This document shows positions 54,449-63,839 of a DNA stretch of 64,000 nucleotides, piece by piece (position 1 is the stretch's first letter; the number at the start of each line of letters is the position of its first letter). The notes beneath the pieces were generated by a model, which was given only the letters and a program-made list of their open reading frames with translations, ran no database searches and was not told the DNA's origin. Source of the stretch: Deltaproteobacteria bacterium (lineage in GTDB: Bacteria; Desulfobacterota; Syntrophobacteria; Syntrophobacterales; Syntrophobacteraceae); assembly GCA_021777755.1 (NCBI GenBank), contig JAJYDE010000013.1, positions 36,159 through 100,158 of the forward strand, read 5' to 3'. Position numbers and translations under genes: made by a program.

Positions 54449-54608
54449 ACCGTTGCCACATCACAATTTTGATCATTTTCTTGTCGGCGAGTGGTCCGAT
54501 CATCGAGATTGCCACATCAAACCGGACTAGGTTCTGATCCACCGGAAGCCCGACAACGATCACCTTGAACTTGTGCGTCTCGGTTGCCACAGCGAGCTTG
54601 ACCTTTAG
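54438..54608 (+). pseudogene. Decayed YafQ/RelE-type toxin gene (5' deleted, amber codon)
   Basis: Beginning at ATG 54438, overlapping the antitoxin end, the frame gives MRNEPLPHHN, then a stretch homologous to YafQ from about residue 38 to the end (DHFLVGEWSDHRDCHIKPD, then VLIHRKPDNDHLELVRLG, then CHSELDL). The region encoding about 36 N-terminal residues is missing. A TAG replaces the conserved Trp of the catalytic D-W pair (codons 31/32; YafQ Trp68). His and Asp positions equivalent to YafQ His50, His63, Asp67 and His87 can still be traced. The toxin is thus inactivated twice over. Confidence 0.8.
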
Positions 54609-54662
54609 TTCCGAATAAGTATCACCGGTCGAATTGCCAGCTTTACTCGCATGGCCGCAAGA

Positions 54663-55445
54663 TCACGCCATCTCTTCCCGGGGTGTAAACCCGGCCGGAT
54701 CCTGCTGAAAGTATAGCTTGAGGTTTTCATAGAGTTCCGGGTGCTTTTTTTGCAGCTGCCAGGGCTTTTCGAAAAAGCACTCGGTTGCCACGGCGAAAAA
54801 TTCCGCCGGGTTGGTTGCCCCATACTGATCGAGCACGGTGGGAAGTCCTTGTTGGGCTTCGCGGCGAAGCTTTGAAAAATCAGCCCCGAGGATCCTCGCC
54901 CATGCGAGGTACATCGAGCGGCGGGGCAGAGCCGGCGCGCCGTCTATACGGCCGTCTTCGCTGTCCAGTTGATGGGCGAACTCGTGGAGCACCACGTTAT
55001 GGCCGTCGTGGATATCCGAGGCATTGGCCAACACATCGTCCCAGGAAAGTATCAGCGCCCCCTGTTTCCAAAATTCCCCCAGATGGACCTGTCTGGTTTC
55101 GGTGTAGACTCCGGGGGCGAGTTCAATATGGCCCCCGGCCACGTATGGGCCGGGGTAGACAAGAATCGAGTAGAGCCCTGGATAATAGTCGGTCTTGCGG
55201 TGCAGAAGAAGTATGCAGGCCTGGGCGGCTATGGTGACTTTCATTTCCTCGGTCAACTCCAGTCCTCCGCAGCCCTCGAAATTTTTTTCCGCCAGAAATA
55301 CGAGAATATGCCCCTGGAGTTCCTTTTTGTCGGCTTCGGGCAGCCGGCCGTAGATCGGAACGTTTCTTTCGATCGCTTCAAGCCACCCTGGCGCAAAAGG
55401 CCTGTTTCGAATCTTTTCCCGCCGCCACCTCTTTATGCCCAGCAT
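54663..55445 (-). CDS. M90-family zinc peptidase, MtfA-like
   Basis: The 260-residue cytoplasmic protein has the zinc motif VVLHEFAHQLDSEDG (HExxH plus a downstream Asp) near residue 150. It also has the family element ILSWDDVLANASDIHDG and a C-terminal FFAVATECFFEKP with the third ligand Glu. E. coli MtfA cleaves and titrates the glucose repressor Mlc; whether this homolog controls sugar uptake is unknown. GAGGGAGAAAATC precedes the ATG. It is divergent from the BKACE gene across 105 bp. Confidence 0.88.
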   Translation of the reverse strand: MLGIKRWRREKIRNRPFAPGWLEAIERNVPIYGRLPEADKKELQGHILVFLAEKNFEGCGGLELTEEMKVTIAAQACILLLHRKTDYYPGLYSILVYPGPYVAGGHIELAPGVYTETRQVHLGEFWKQGALILSWDDVLANASDIHDGHNVVLHEFAHQLDSEDGRIDGAPALPRRSMYLAWARILGADFSKLRREAQQGLPTVLDQYGATNPAEFFAVATECFFEKPWQLQKKHPELYENLKLYFQQDPAGFTPREEMA

Positions 55446-55550
55446 GATTTTCTCCCTCTTTTTTCCCCGCTTGGCCCTTGCCCGAACTTTCCCGCGGCAT
55501 CCTGGTCCCGACCGCTATATAATAAACGGAATCGAGCAAAGGAGAAGACA

Positions 55551-56474
55551 ATGAAAGAAAATGTCGTCATCACGGCGGCCATTACCGGGAGCATTCATAC
55601 CCCCACCATGTCCGAGTATCTTCCCGTTACGGCCGAACAGATCGCTGGTGAGGCCGTAAGGGCCCGGGAAGCCGGCGCCGCGGTCTGCCACCTGCACGCC
55701 CGGGACCCCGAAACGGGCAGGCCCGTTGCCGACCTCGACATCATGAGGGAGATCATCGCGCGGATAAAAAGCCGCTGCGACATGGTCATCTGCATCACGA
55801 CCGGGGGCGGGCTGGGCATGACGACCGAACAAAGAGTCGCCCCGGTTGACCTCTTCAAGCCCGAACTTGCCTCCTTCAATGCCGGCTCCATTAATTTCGC
55901 CCTCTTTCCGATGCTCGCCAAGTACAAGGAGTGGAAGTTCGATTGGGAAAAACAGTACCTGGAGATGACCGAAGACCTCATCTTCCCCAACACCTTCAAG
56001 TCCATGCGGGAATACTGCGCCAGGTTCAACGCGTCCGAAACCAAGCCGGAATTCGAAATCTACGATGCCGGAATGGTTAACAATGTGGCGACCCTTATAA
56101 ACATGGGCCTTGTCCGAAAGCCCGTCTACATCCAGTTCGTAATGGGAGTTCTGGGGGGCATAACGGCGAGCTGCGAAAACCTGCTTTTCCTTGTCGATTA
56201 TGCGAAAAGACTTATCGGAGACTTCGAGTTTTCCGTCTGCGTGGCCGGTCGGGCACAGTTTTCCATCTGCACGCAATCACTTCTGATCGGCGGAAACGTG
56301 CGCGTGGGACTCGAAGACAATCTCTACCTGGAAAAAGGCCGAATGGCGAAAAGCAACGCCGAACAGGTGGAAAAAATCGCCCGAATGGCAAGGGAACTCG
56401 GCATCGAGCCCGCAACGCCAGCCCAAGCCCGTAAGATTCTGGGCCTCAAGGGACTCGACCGGGTGAATTTCTAA
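55551..56474 (+). CDS. BKACE-family beta-keto acid cleavage enzyme (DUF849)
   Basis: The 307-residue TIM-barrel protein has the zinc-binding HLHARDPETG near residue 47 and a second ligand region CITTGGG near 83. The ASFNAGSINFA and VMGVLGGI segments are those of 3-keto-5-aminohexanoate cleavage enzyme relatives. BKACE members condense a beta-keto acid with acetyl-CoA and exchange products, for example in lysine fermentation. AAAGGAGAAGAC precedes the ATG; the frame is open to 54969 in antisense to mtfA, which I reject. A 3-hydroxyacyl-CoA dehydrogenase gene follows after 42 bp. The actual substrate cannot be read. Confidence 0.88.
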   Translation: MKENVVITAAITGSIHTPTMSEYLPVTAEQIAGEAVRAREAGAAVCHLHARDPETGRPVADLDIMREIIARIKSRCDMVICITTGGGLGMTTEQRVAPVDLFKPELASFNAGSINFALFPMLAKYKEWKFDWEKQYLEMTEDLIFPNTFKSMREYCARFNASETKPEFEIYDAGMVNNVATLINMGLVRKPVYIQFVMGVLGGITASCENLLFLVDYAKRLIGDFEFSVCVAGRAQFSICTQSLLIGGNVRVGLEDNLYLEKGRMAKSNAEQVEKIARMARELGIEPATPAQARKILGLKGLDRVNF

Positions 56475-56516
56475 AACCCCTGCCGCCTTTGTCACAACAA
56501 CAGCAAAGGAGCATTC

Positions 56517-57422
56517 ATGGACAAGCCCTTCGAACACGTAACAGTTGTCGGCTCGGGTATCCTCGGGACCCAGATAGCGATGTTTGCCGCACACGCCGGC
56601 TACTCGGTTTCCGTCTACGATACCCGGGAAGGCGCCTTCGAGGAAACCTACGCCAAACTCCACGCGGATCTGAAGGCCAAGGGGGTCGATCCCGTCATTG
56701 CCTGGGATAAATGGCAGGGGTGCAAGAACGCCGTCCGGTTTACCACCAACCTTGGCGAGGCCCTGCGCGACGCCGATCTGGTCGTTGAAGCGGTAACTGA
56801 AGAGCTGGGGGTAAAAAGAGAAATTTTTAAAAAACTGGGAGAGCTTGCCCCCCCCGAAGCCATCTTTGCCACCAACAGTTCCTCCATTCCCGTCTCCAGG
56901 CTCGAAGAAAGCAGCGCCAGACCCGAGCGCTGCATCAACGCCCACTTCTACATGCCCCTCCAGGGAATCATGATGGCCGATCTCATGGGGGGTTCGAAAA
57001 CCACCCCGGAGGTTTTGGAAAAAGGCGAAATCTGGCTTCGCTCGATGGGCTTCATCCCCCTGAGGGTAAAAAAGGAAATCCTGGGCTTTTGCTTTAACAG
57101 CGTCTGGCGGGCCATTAAGAAGCAATCCCTCTACATGTGGGCAAACGATTTCGTCGACTTTCGCGATATCGACCGGGCATGGCGCGCATTCACCGGAACC
57201 GCCTGGGGCCCCTTCGGGCTGATGGATACCGTTGGCCTGGATACGGTGGCAAATATCGAGATGGTCTATTACGATAAATCCAAAGACCCCTCGGACAAGC
57301 CTCCCGCCCAGCTGTTGGAGAAGATCGAAAGGGGGGAACTGGGGGTTAAGACCGGCAAAGGATTTTACTCCTATCCCGATCCGGAATATCTCGACGCCGA
57401 TTTTTTAAATCCTGAAAAATAG
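56517..57422 (+). CDS. 3-hydroxyacyl-CoA dehydrogenase family protein
   Basis: The 301-residue protein has the N-terminal NAD fold (VVGSGILGTQIAMFAAHAGY, residues 10-29). VVEAVTEELGVKREIF and ATNSSSIPVSRL near 120 are present, and NAHFYMPLQG carries the catalytic His. The C-terminal dimer domain ends with VKTGKGFYSYPDP. It oxidises 3-hydroxyacyl-CoA or a related 3-hydroxy acid; with the BKACE upstream, a carnitine-like or amino-hydroxy-acid route (3-hydroxy to 3-keto, then cleavage) is an attractive inference. GGAGCATTC precedes the ATG. Confidence 0.88.
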   Translation: MDKPFEHVTVVGSGILGTQIAMFAAHAGYSVSVYDTREGAFEETYAKLHADLKAKGVDPVIAWDKWQGCKNAVRFTTNLGEALRDADLVVEAVTEELGVKREIFKKLGELAPPEAIFATNSSSIPVSRLEESSARPERCINAHFYMPLQGIMMADLMGGSKTTPEVLEKGEIWLRSMGFIPLRVKKEILGFCFNSVWRAIKKQSLYMWANDFVDFRDIDRAWRAFTGTAWGPFGLMDTVGLDTVANIEMVYYDKSKDPSDKPPAQLLEKIERGELGVKTGKGFYSYPDPEYLDADFLNPEK

Positions 57423-57483
57423 TGCGGAGATCAGGAATCGGGACGGGTATTGTCGCGGCCGGGTTACTCCTGATGCCCGCTTG

Positions 57484-58401
57484 TTACTCCACGGCCGCCA
57501 GGGCAAAGTGGATATGTTCGGAGGCTCGATAGCCGTCTTTGCGACCTTCGAAGTAGCGTCCCTGGATATGTGCGGGGCCGAGGTCTTCCAGGAGGCGCAA
57601 ACCGACGCCTTCGAGATCGTCGCCAAGCGAGGCTGGATCGAGGCCGGTCAGGAGCGGTTCGCCCAGGGCCTTGAGGGAGTCCGCGATCACTTTCAGCCGT
57701 TCGGCCGCTTTGACGCTGCCGGGTAGACTCGGCTGCAGATAATCGAAGACCACCATGCTCCCGGCCGGAGAAATCCTTGCCACGGCGGCCAGGGTGTCCA
57801 GAACGGTATCCCTGGAAAGGTAATAGGTCACGCCCAGCCAACTGAAAAATGTCGGAGCGGTTGGATCGTAGGGGGACCGGGCCTCGATCTCCTCAAGGCT
57901 GCTTTGGGTGAAATCGAGGGGAACAAAATGCAGTTGGGGCGGGACCTTCCAATCCAGCTCGGCGATGCGGTTGCGTTTGAAGGCCTGGGTTGCGGGGTGG
58001 TCCACCTCGAACACCTTGACCTTTTTCAGGGCCTTGGGGCAGCGGAAGGCAAACGTGTCCATGCCGGCCCCCAGAATCACGTACTGCTCGATTCCCTGGC
58101 CTATGGCCTTTCTCAGGGCTTCATCGGCATAGCGCGCCCGGCTGAGGACCGTGGAGGCCCCGGTATAGAGTTGCAGGGCTCGCCGCAGAGCGCTCGCCTC
58201 ATCGGGACAAAGGGCCGCGCCCCCGGCGTCAACCGATTTGAGCCGGTCCATCAGATGCTCTGAAATGAGCGAACGTTCTTTTTCGGTAAGCAACCCGTAG
58301 GCCAAGGGATCGCAGAAGATGAGAGAATCGTCATTGCGGGTGTGATAGCCGCGCATGAAAGCGGTCCCCAGGGCTGTCAGGCTGAAGTTGTTCTTTTCCA
58401 T
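57484..58401 (-). CDS. SAM-dependent methyltransferase, LCMT/TIGR00027 type
   Basis: The 305-residue protein has the class I methyltransferase glycine motif VILGAGMDTFAFR near residue 88. The acidic VFEVDHPATQAFKRNRI follows near 111, then TFFSWLGVTYYLS and GSMVVFDYLQPSLPGS, all characteristic of the leucine carboxyl methyltransferase-like family common in actinobacteria and some proteobacteria. The target is unknown. I choose the ATG at 58401 because GGAGGTGGAGCGG precedes it; an earlier ATG at 58419 overlaps that site. A gap of 58 bp separates it from arcC upstream on the same strand. Confidence 0.85.
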   Translation of the reverse strand: MEKNNFSLTALGTAFMRGYHTRNDDSLIFCDPLAYGLLTEKERSLISEHLMDRLKSVDAGGAALCPDEASALRRALQLYTGASTVLSRARYADEALRKAIGQGIEQYVILGAGMDTFAFRCPKALKKVKVFEVDHPATQAFKRNRIAELDWKVPPQLHFVPLDFTQSSLEEIEARSPYDPTAPTFFSWLGVTYYLSRDTVLDTLAAVARISPAGSMVVFDYLQPSLPGSVKAAERLKVIADSLKALGEPLLTGLDPASLGDDLEGVGLRLLEDLGPAHIQGRYFEGRKDGYRASEHIHFALAAVE

Positions 58402-58459
58402 CCGCTCCACCTCCCGCATGGAGGAAAGCCGTCGGCGATGAAACCGCTTTCCATCCTCC

Positions 58460-59383
58460 TCATCTTTCTATCTCGGTCCCCGCATTCCCGGCCACCGCTT
58501 TTTCGATAGAGTCAATAGAACATATTACGGCCCGGCTTCCACCCGATTTTATGAACTGAAGGGCAGCTTCGATTTTGGGCCCCATCGAACCGGGCGGAAA
58601 GAATCCTTGGCGCAGATAGCTCTCCCCCTCATCGATTGAGAGCCTGCGAAGAAATTTTTCTTCGGCAGTATCGTAGGAAAGCGCCGCCCCCTCAACGTCT
58701 GTTGCGATTATCAACAGGTCGGCGCCGACCTCTTCGGCCAGTTTCGCGCTCGCCAGGTCCTTATCGATCACGGCATCCACCCCCTGGAAGGCCCTTCCAT
58801 GGCGAATGACCGGAATACCGCCTCCTCCACAGGCGATCACTATGAAACCCATGGAGATAAGTCGCGCGATTTCCCGTTTTTCGATGATCGTGACCGGCCG
58901 GGGAGATGCCACCACCCGCCTTCGTCCTCGGGGGGTTGTGAGCGTCGGATAGGAAAGCCCGGCTGCGCAGTCCTCGCTTAAAACCGGTCCTATGGGCTTT
59001 GTGGGCGTGACAAACCCCGGGTCGTCTTCGTCCACCAGCACGTAGGTGAGCACCGTTACGATCATTTTTTGGTGCTCGCCTTCAAGGCTTGTGAGTTCGT
59101 TATCCAGCGTGGATTCGATCATGTAGCCGATCTGCCCCTGGGTCTGGGCCACAAGGATCTCCAGAGGCAGCCTCGGGACTTCGGCGCAGCATTCCTGCTG
59201 CAAAAGCAGATGGCCCACCTGCGGGCCGTTTCCGTGAGTGATTATGAGCCGAAATTTTTTCGATAACCGCGCGATCTGGGCCACGGGGACCCGGAGGTTT
59301 TCAAACTGCTCTCCAACCGTTCCGGTTTGCCCTTTTCGAATAAGCGCGTTACCGCCAAGGGCCACGAGGAGTATGGGGCGCAT
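58460..59383 (-). CDS. arcC: Carbamate kinase
   Basis: This enzyme makes ATP from carbamoyl phosphate (or forms carbamoyl phosphate from carbamate). The 307-residue protein has LVALGGNALI at the N-terminus, IITHGNGPQVGHLL near residue 47, VIACGGGGIPV near 185 and IDKDLASAKLA near 208, which are the amino-acid-kinase-fold landmarks. Its ATG shares a base with the stop codon of the upstream gene (TAATG), so the two are translationally coupled. No ornithine carbamoyltransferase or deiminase is adjacent, so the source of carbamoyl phosphate is unclear. Confidence 0.93.
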   Translation of the reverse strand: MRPILLVALGGNALIRKGQTGTVGEQFENLRVPVAQIARLSKKFRLIITHGNGPQVGHLLLQQECCAEVPRLPLEILVAQTQGQIGYMIESTLDNELTSLEGEHQKMIVTVLTYVLVDEDDPGFVTPTKPIGPVLSEDCAAGLSYPTLTTPRGRRRVVASPRPVTIIEKREIARLISMGFIVIACGGGGIPVIRHGRAFQGVDAVIDKDLASAKLAEEVGADLLIIATDVEGAALSYDTAEEKFLRRLSIDEGESYLRQGFFPPGSMGPKIEAALQFIKSGGSRAVICSIDSIEKAVAGNAGTEIER

Positions 59384-60714
59384 TACAAAATCCCTTTTTG
59401 CCCGAGCCTGTCAAAGACCACGTCCTCCAGCAACGGCGGTCCATGGTCCTGGTACTCGTAGCGAACCCGAACGGCGGGTTTGTTAATTTGCAGCAGGCAG
59501 CGCAGGTCGGCGGGGGTCGAAAAAATCACCAGGTCGCAGTCGGCCCGATTTATCGTCTCCTCGAGGTCTTTTATCTGCTGCTCCGAATATCCCATGGAGG
59601 GCAATTGGTTACCGATATGAGGATAGCGCGCGAAGGTCTCCTTGATCGTGCCTATCGCAAAGTGCGCGGCGGGAACGATTTCAGCCGCCCCGAACTTTTT
59701 GGCCGCGATTGTGGCCGCGCCAAAAGGCATTCCCCCGTGGGTGATGGAGGGGCCGTCTTCGATGACCAGCACGCGCCGGCCCCGGATGAGGTCCGGATCG
59801 TCGGCTGTGATCGGGGACTCGGCCAAAACGATCGTGGCCTTCGGATTGCTGCCCGCGATGTTTCGGGCAACCTCTTCGACCTTCTCGGGCGGTGCCGTAT
59901 CGACCTTGTTTATGACGGCCACATCGGCCATGATCATGTTGGTTTCCCCCGGATAATAAAGAAGCTCGTCGCCCGCCCGGTGAGGGTCGAAGACAACTAT
60001 GTGAAGGTCGGGGGAAAAAAACGGGGTGTCGTTATTGCCCCCGTCCCACACGATGATGTCGGCTTCCGATTCGGCCCGCTCGAGAATGAGCCCGTAGTCG
60101 ATTCCCGCGAAGACCGTGATGCCCCTTTCAACCAGGGGTTCGTATTCCTCGCGTTCCTCTATTGTGCATTTGTTCGACTCAAAATCCGCATAGGAGGACA
60201 TCCGCTGGACGGCCTGCTTTCGCAGATCTCCGTAAGGCATCGGATGGCGGACGACAACGACTCTTTTGCCCGCCTGCTCCTTTAGCAGACTTGCGATCTT
60301 GCGGGTGGTCTGGGACTTTCCGGCCCCCGTTCGTACCGCGCACACCGCTATTACCGGTTTTCGGGACTTGAGCATGGTGTAGGTGGCGCCAAGCAGTATG
60401 AAGTCGGCCCCTTCGGCCATCGCGATGGAGGCCTTGTGCATCACATGCCGGTAAGAGACATCGCTATAGGAGAAGGCCACCAGATCGACTCGATGTTTGC
60501 GGATAAGTTCGGCCATTTCCTGCTCGGGATGGATGGGAACCCCCTCGGGATACAACTCTCCAGCCAGCTCTGGAGGATAGGTCCGGCCCTCGATATTGGG
60601 TATCTGAGCCGCGGTGAACGCTATTACCCGGTAGCGCGGATTTCCACGGAAATAGACGTTGAAGTTGTGGAAGTCGCGTCCGGCCGCTCCGACGATGATC
60701 ACTTTTTCAATCAT
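59383..60714 (-). CDS. Cyclic 2,3-diphosphoglycerate synthetase-like P-loop protein
   Basis: The 443-residue protein has an N-terminal Rossmann-like GAAGRDFHNFNVYF element (about residues 10-23). The P-loop VRTGAGKSQTTRKI follows near 135, then WDGGNNDTPFFSPD near 222 and VINKVDTA near 264. It belongs to the family named after archaeal cyclic-2,3-bisphosphoglycerate synthetase, but in bacteria it recurs with carbamate kinase, and the true reaction is uncertain. GGAG lies six bases before the ATG at 60714. It is first in the operon with arcC. Confidence 0.82.
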   Translation of the reverse strand: MIEKVIIVGAAGRDFHNFNVYFRGNPRYRVIAFTAAQIPNIEGRTYPPELAGELYPEGVPIHPEQEMAELIRKHRVDLVAFSYSDVSYRHVMHKASIAMAEGADFILLGATYTMLKSRKPVIAVCAVRTGAGKSQTTRKIASLLKEQAGKRVVVVRHPMPYGDLRKQAVQRMSSYADFESNKCTIEEREEYEPLVERGITVFAGIDYGLILERAESEADIIVWDGGNNDTPFFSPDLHIVVFDPHRAGDELLYYPGETNMIMADVAVINKVDTAPPEKVEEVARNIAGSNPKATIVLAESPITADDPDLIRGRRVLVIEDGPSITHGGMPFGAATIAAKKFGAAEIVPAAHFAIGTIKETFARYPHIGNQLPSMGYSEQQIKDLEETINRADCDLVIFSTPADLRCLLQINKPAVRVRYEYQDHGPPLLEDVVFDRLGQKGIL

Positions 60715-61035
60715 TTGCAACTCCGGCTATTTGATTTGCCAAAAACAGTTACCATATATCGATGCCCCGCACCAGAGCCCAGTGCGGACGCACGGAAATC
60801 TCGCAACTCCGGCAGTCTTTTTACACCAATTTGAGAGAACGATCCGTGAAGATTCGGACAGGCACAAGAGTCCCGCATTTTCTCGATTTTGCAAAAAACG
60901 ATCAACAGGTGTGGTTTTCGCTCGATAAATCGTGGTGGAATTTATAACTCACATCATGCGTCCTGCCACAAGACCGTGGAGGCCGATGGGACAGCTGATC
61001 AAAAGCGGTTGTTTTTGATCACGGAGGAATGCGAG
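60715..61035. other. 320-bp spacer between ftsK end and the arcC operon
   Basis: This region holds the promoter of the leftward cpgS-like/arcC operon and the end of the ftsK transcript, whose terminator hairpin lies at 60996-61021. Frames on the plus strand here belong to long antisense readings of ftsK. No RNA gene seen. Confidence 0.4.
60996..61021 (-). terminator. Hairpin terminating ftsK
   Basis: TGATCAAAA and TTTTGATCA form a perfect nine-base-pair stem with an eight-base loop, 14 bp beyond the ftsK stop codon on the minus strand. Confidence 0.45.
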
Positions 61036-63438
61036 TTACTCCTCCCGCGTCGGGGCAAGAACCGTGCGATTGCCGTTATTTTCCATCGGGCTGACCAGAC
61101 CGCAGGCTTCCATCTGTTCAATCATCCTTGCCGCACGATTGTAGCCGATGCGCAGATGGCGCTGAACGGCCGAGATGGAGGCGCGGCGGGAGCTTGTAAC
61201 GAAGGCCACCGCATCGTCGTAGAGCGAATCGGCTTCCTCGGCGAACCGGTCGGCCTCAGCCGTCTCGTCGGCTGTTTCCGCGGGGCCGCCAAGCACTTCT
61301 TCCAAATATTGCGGTTCTCCGAACCCCTTGAGGTACTCGGCCACGGCCTGAACCTCCTCGTCGGCCACAAAAGCACCGTGCACCCGTTGCGGATATCCCG
61401 TACCGGGGGGCAGATAGAGCATGTCACCCTGTCCCAGCAGGCACTCGGCGCCCATCTGGTCCAGAATGGTCCGGCTGTCGACCCGGGAGGAAACCTGGAA
61501 GGCTATCCGGGTGGGAATGTTGGCCTTGATGAGCCCGGTGATGACATCGACCGAAGGGCGCTGCGTGGCGACAATCAGATGGATACCCGCGGCCCGGGCT
61601 TTTTGGGCCAGCCGGGCAATCAGTTCCTCGATTTTTTTCCCGGCCGACATCATCAGATCGGCAAGCTCGTCGACCACCACCACGATGTAGGGAAGCGGGG
61701 CAAGAAGGGTCTGGGGCTCCGAAGAGTCAAGCAGTGGTTGGCCGGCGGCCGCGCCCTCGCGCACCTTCTGGTTGAAACCCGCCAGATTGCGCACATGAAG
61801 CGAGTTGAGCAGCCGGTAGCGGCGCTCCATCTCCCACACGCACCAGTTGAGCGCATTGGCGGCAAGTTTCATATCGGTCACAACAGGGGCGAGCAGATGA
61901 GCGATCCCGTCATAGATGGAAAGTTCGAGCATCTTGGGGTCGATCATCACGAAGCGCACCTCGGCGGGTGTCACCCTGTACAAAAGCGACAGGATCATGG
62001 CGTTAAGGCCGACCGATTTTCCCGAACCGGTGGTGCCGGCCACCAGCAAGTGGGGGGCCTTGGCCAAATCGGCCACCACGGGCCGGCCGATGATGTCCTT
62101 GCCCAGCGCAATGGCCAGCTTGGACTCATGTGCCCCGAAGAGTTCGGAGGAGAGCACCTCGGAGAGGCGAATCATCTGGCGATGGGCATTGGGGAGTTCC
62201 AGCCCCATGCAGGTCTTGCCCGGAATCGTTTCCACCACGCGGATGGAGGCAAGGCCCAGTGCCCGGGCAAGATCTTTTACCAGGCTCACCACCTGGCCGC
62301 CGCGCACTCCCACGGCGGGCTGAATTTCGTAGCGGGTGATGACCGGGCCGGCGTATGCGTCCTGGACATTGACCCTCACGCGAAATTCGGCGAGTTTTTC
62401 TTCGATCAGGATGCCGCCATCGATCAAATCGTCCTGACTGACCGGGGGGAGTTCCGAATCCGCGGGATGAAGCAGCGAAAGGGGCGGCAGCCACTCATCA
62501 GAACCATATTCAGGATCGAACAAGGGGGTTGGAGCGGTCTTGATAACCGGGGGTTCCAACCGCTCCTCCTCCATCCCCGCTTTATCCTCGGGCAACTTTT
62601 GAGGCGCGGCCGGTAAGAGCGGGCCTTCCGTATCCAAAGCCCCTGGAACCTCAAACCGAAGGGACTTCAGGGCCGATTTATGCCCGGCAACGGTTGACCA
62701 GGGGGGAATGACGGGAAGGCCCCCGCCCGCAACCCGGGGAGCTTCCGGAGCCGGAGCTTGCCGCTCGATGCTCTCCCGCCCGGGTAAGGATTGCCGTATG
62801 GAGTCCGCACCACGGGCTGGTTCAAGATGGCTGCGCACTTTCGCAACAGTCTCCGCCATGTTTTGCCGGGAAGGCTTCGGGGGCGCTTCCACCGGGGGGA
62901 CATCTCGTTTGATTCGATACCTTTTCTCGAAGTTTTCCATGATCGACGAACGGTCGATCACTTCTCCCGGAGCGTTGCCGTCAAAAGACTTTTTACGTCC
63001 CGCCCCCATGTTGTCAGCGGCAAGGCGTATGGAATTTTGAGGAAGAACCACGGGCGCGGAAGATTCTGCGCCAGGAGCCCTAAATACTCGTTTATCCAAA
63101 GTATACAGGAGCTTCGTCTCCACCTCGGGCTTTTCCTCGAAAGAACTGTGGGAGGGTGTCAGCAAACTTGTCCGCCCGGCCACTTTTTTGCCGAGGAATT
63201 CACCCTCGGTTGGAAGGGGCGTAGCAAATGCTCCCTCGGAGCGCGAAGGCGCAAGAGCCGCAGAACCCGGCAATTCGGCCCCTGAGCGCTTGAGCCAGTG
63301 TGCAACGGCTGCCCCGATGCCAAAGGCGCCAAGCGCCAGTGACACCCAGCGCGACCAGGCGACGACCGTCACCGCGGCTATGATGCATGAGATGGCGACA
63401 CTTCGCCACAGTTTGTCTGAATTAGCGTCGGAACCCAT
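61036..63438 (-). CDS. ftsK: DNA translocase FtsK with short membrane anchor
   Basis: FtsK pumps and resolves chromosome termini at the division septum. The 800-residue protein keeps a complete motor: the alpha/beta domains (from about residue 370), Walker [13 protein letters not shown] near 470, Walker [12 protein letters not shown] near 587, and the C-terminal gamma winged helix ([20 protein letters not shown] near 755) that reads KOPS. In place of the usual four transmembrane helices only about two hydrophobic segments (residues 10-25 and 30-43) are seen, followed by a Pro/Ala-rich linker of 300 residues. The start is ATG 63438 or TTG 63462. Confidence 0.92.
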   Translation of the reverse strand: MGSDANSDKLWRSVAISCIIAAVTVVAWSRWVSLALGAFGIGAAVAHWLKRSGAELPGSAALAPSRSEGAFATPLPTEGEFLGKKVAGRTSLLTPSHSSFEEKPEVETKLLYTLDKRVFRAPGAESSAPVVLPQNSIRLAADNMGAGRKKSFDGNAPGEVIDRSSIMENFEKRYRIKRDVPPVEAPPKPSRQNMAETVAKVRSHLEPARGADSIRQSLPGRESIERQAPAPEAPRVAGGGLPVIPPWSTVAGHKSALKSLRFEVPGALDTEGPLLPAAPQKLPEDKAGMEEERLEPPVIKTAPTPLFDPEYGSDEWLPPLSLLHPADSELPPVSQDDLIDGGILIEEKLAEFRVRVNVQDAYAGPVITRYEIQPAVGVRGGQVVSLVKDLARALGLASIRVVETIPGKTCMGLELPNAHRQMIRLSEVLSSELFGAHESKLAIALGKDIIGRPVVADLAKAPHLLVAGTTGSGKSVGLNAMILSLLYRVTPAEVRFVMIDPKMLELSIYDGIAHLLAPVVTDMKLAANALNWCVWEMERRYRLLNSLHVRNLAGFNQKVREGAAAGQPLLDSSEPQTLLAPLPYIVVVVDELADLMMSAGKKIEELIARLAQKARAAGIHLIVATQRPSVDVITGLIKANIPTRIAFQVSSRVDSRTILDQMGAECLLGQGDMLYLPPGTGYPQRVHGAFVADEEVQAVAEYLKGFGEPQYLEEVLGGPAETADETAEADRFAEEADSLYDDAVAFVTSSRRASISAVQRHLRIGYNRAARMIEQMEACGLVSPMENNGNRTVLAPTREE

Positions 63439-63765
63439 TACCGGACTTATCCATTCGGCCAAAAAGCGGACCCCCTTGGGAGGGAGAGATTATCAATCTG
63501 TGGCGCGATTAAACCTCCTGGAAGGGGTGAAAGTCAACCCCGATGCCCGAGGTGGTGCCGTTTTTTAATTCTTGGTCACAGGCAAAGGGACGGGCACATC
63601 GAGGGCCTTCCAACGAGTTGAGCACCGCCGGCAAGGAGTGGACTCGGATAACACCCGAAACTGGCAAGGATTCCAAAGGAAGATAAAGCGGGAATCTCGC
63701 GGAACAGGCAACAAGAAGACTGAACATCCTCGTGCCAAGAGTTCGCTTCCGCCCCTGGCCACCAC
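63439..63765. other. Spacer upstream of ftsK
   Basis: About 330 bp between the leftward ftsK start and the terminator of the next leftward gene. It should contain the ftsK promoter. No gene is supported. A segment at 63541-63556 resembles the 5' end of a tRNA-Leu but lacks the rest. Confidence 0.4.
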
Positions 63766-63805
63766 AAAAAAGGGGCTACGGTCTCAACACCGCAGCCCCT
63801 TTTTT
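63766..63805. terminator. Strong bidirectional intrinsic terminator
   Basis: A run of six A, then GGGGCT, pairs with AGCCCC and six T across an inner GGT/ACC stem and CTCAAC loop. T-runs follow the stem on both strands, so it can stop transcription from either side. It lies 35 bp beyond the end of the right-edge gene. Confidence 0.85.
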
Positions 63806-63839
63806 CTTTCAATGAGAATACTTTCAATTCATCCAGTTG

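Noticed and set aside
54969..55550. Long leader of the BKACE frame
   Set aside because: It is antisense to the MtfA-like peptidase gene; the ATG at 55551 has AAAGGAG in place.
60889..62616. 575-codon plus-strand open frame
   Set aside because: It is antisense to the FtsK motor domain, which has unmistakable motifs. High G+C creates long shadow frames.
63541..63556. GCCCGAGGTGGTG-like tRNA-Leu 5' end
   Set aside because: No anticodon arm, T-arm or 3' acceptor pairing follows; probably chance.
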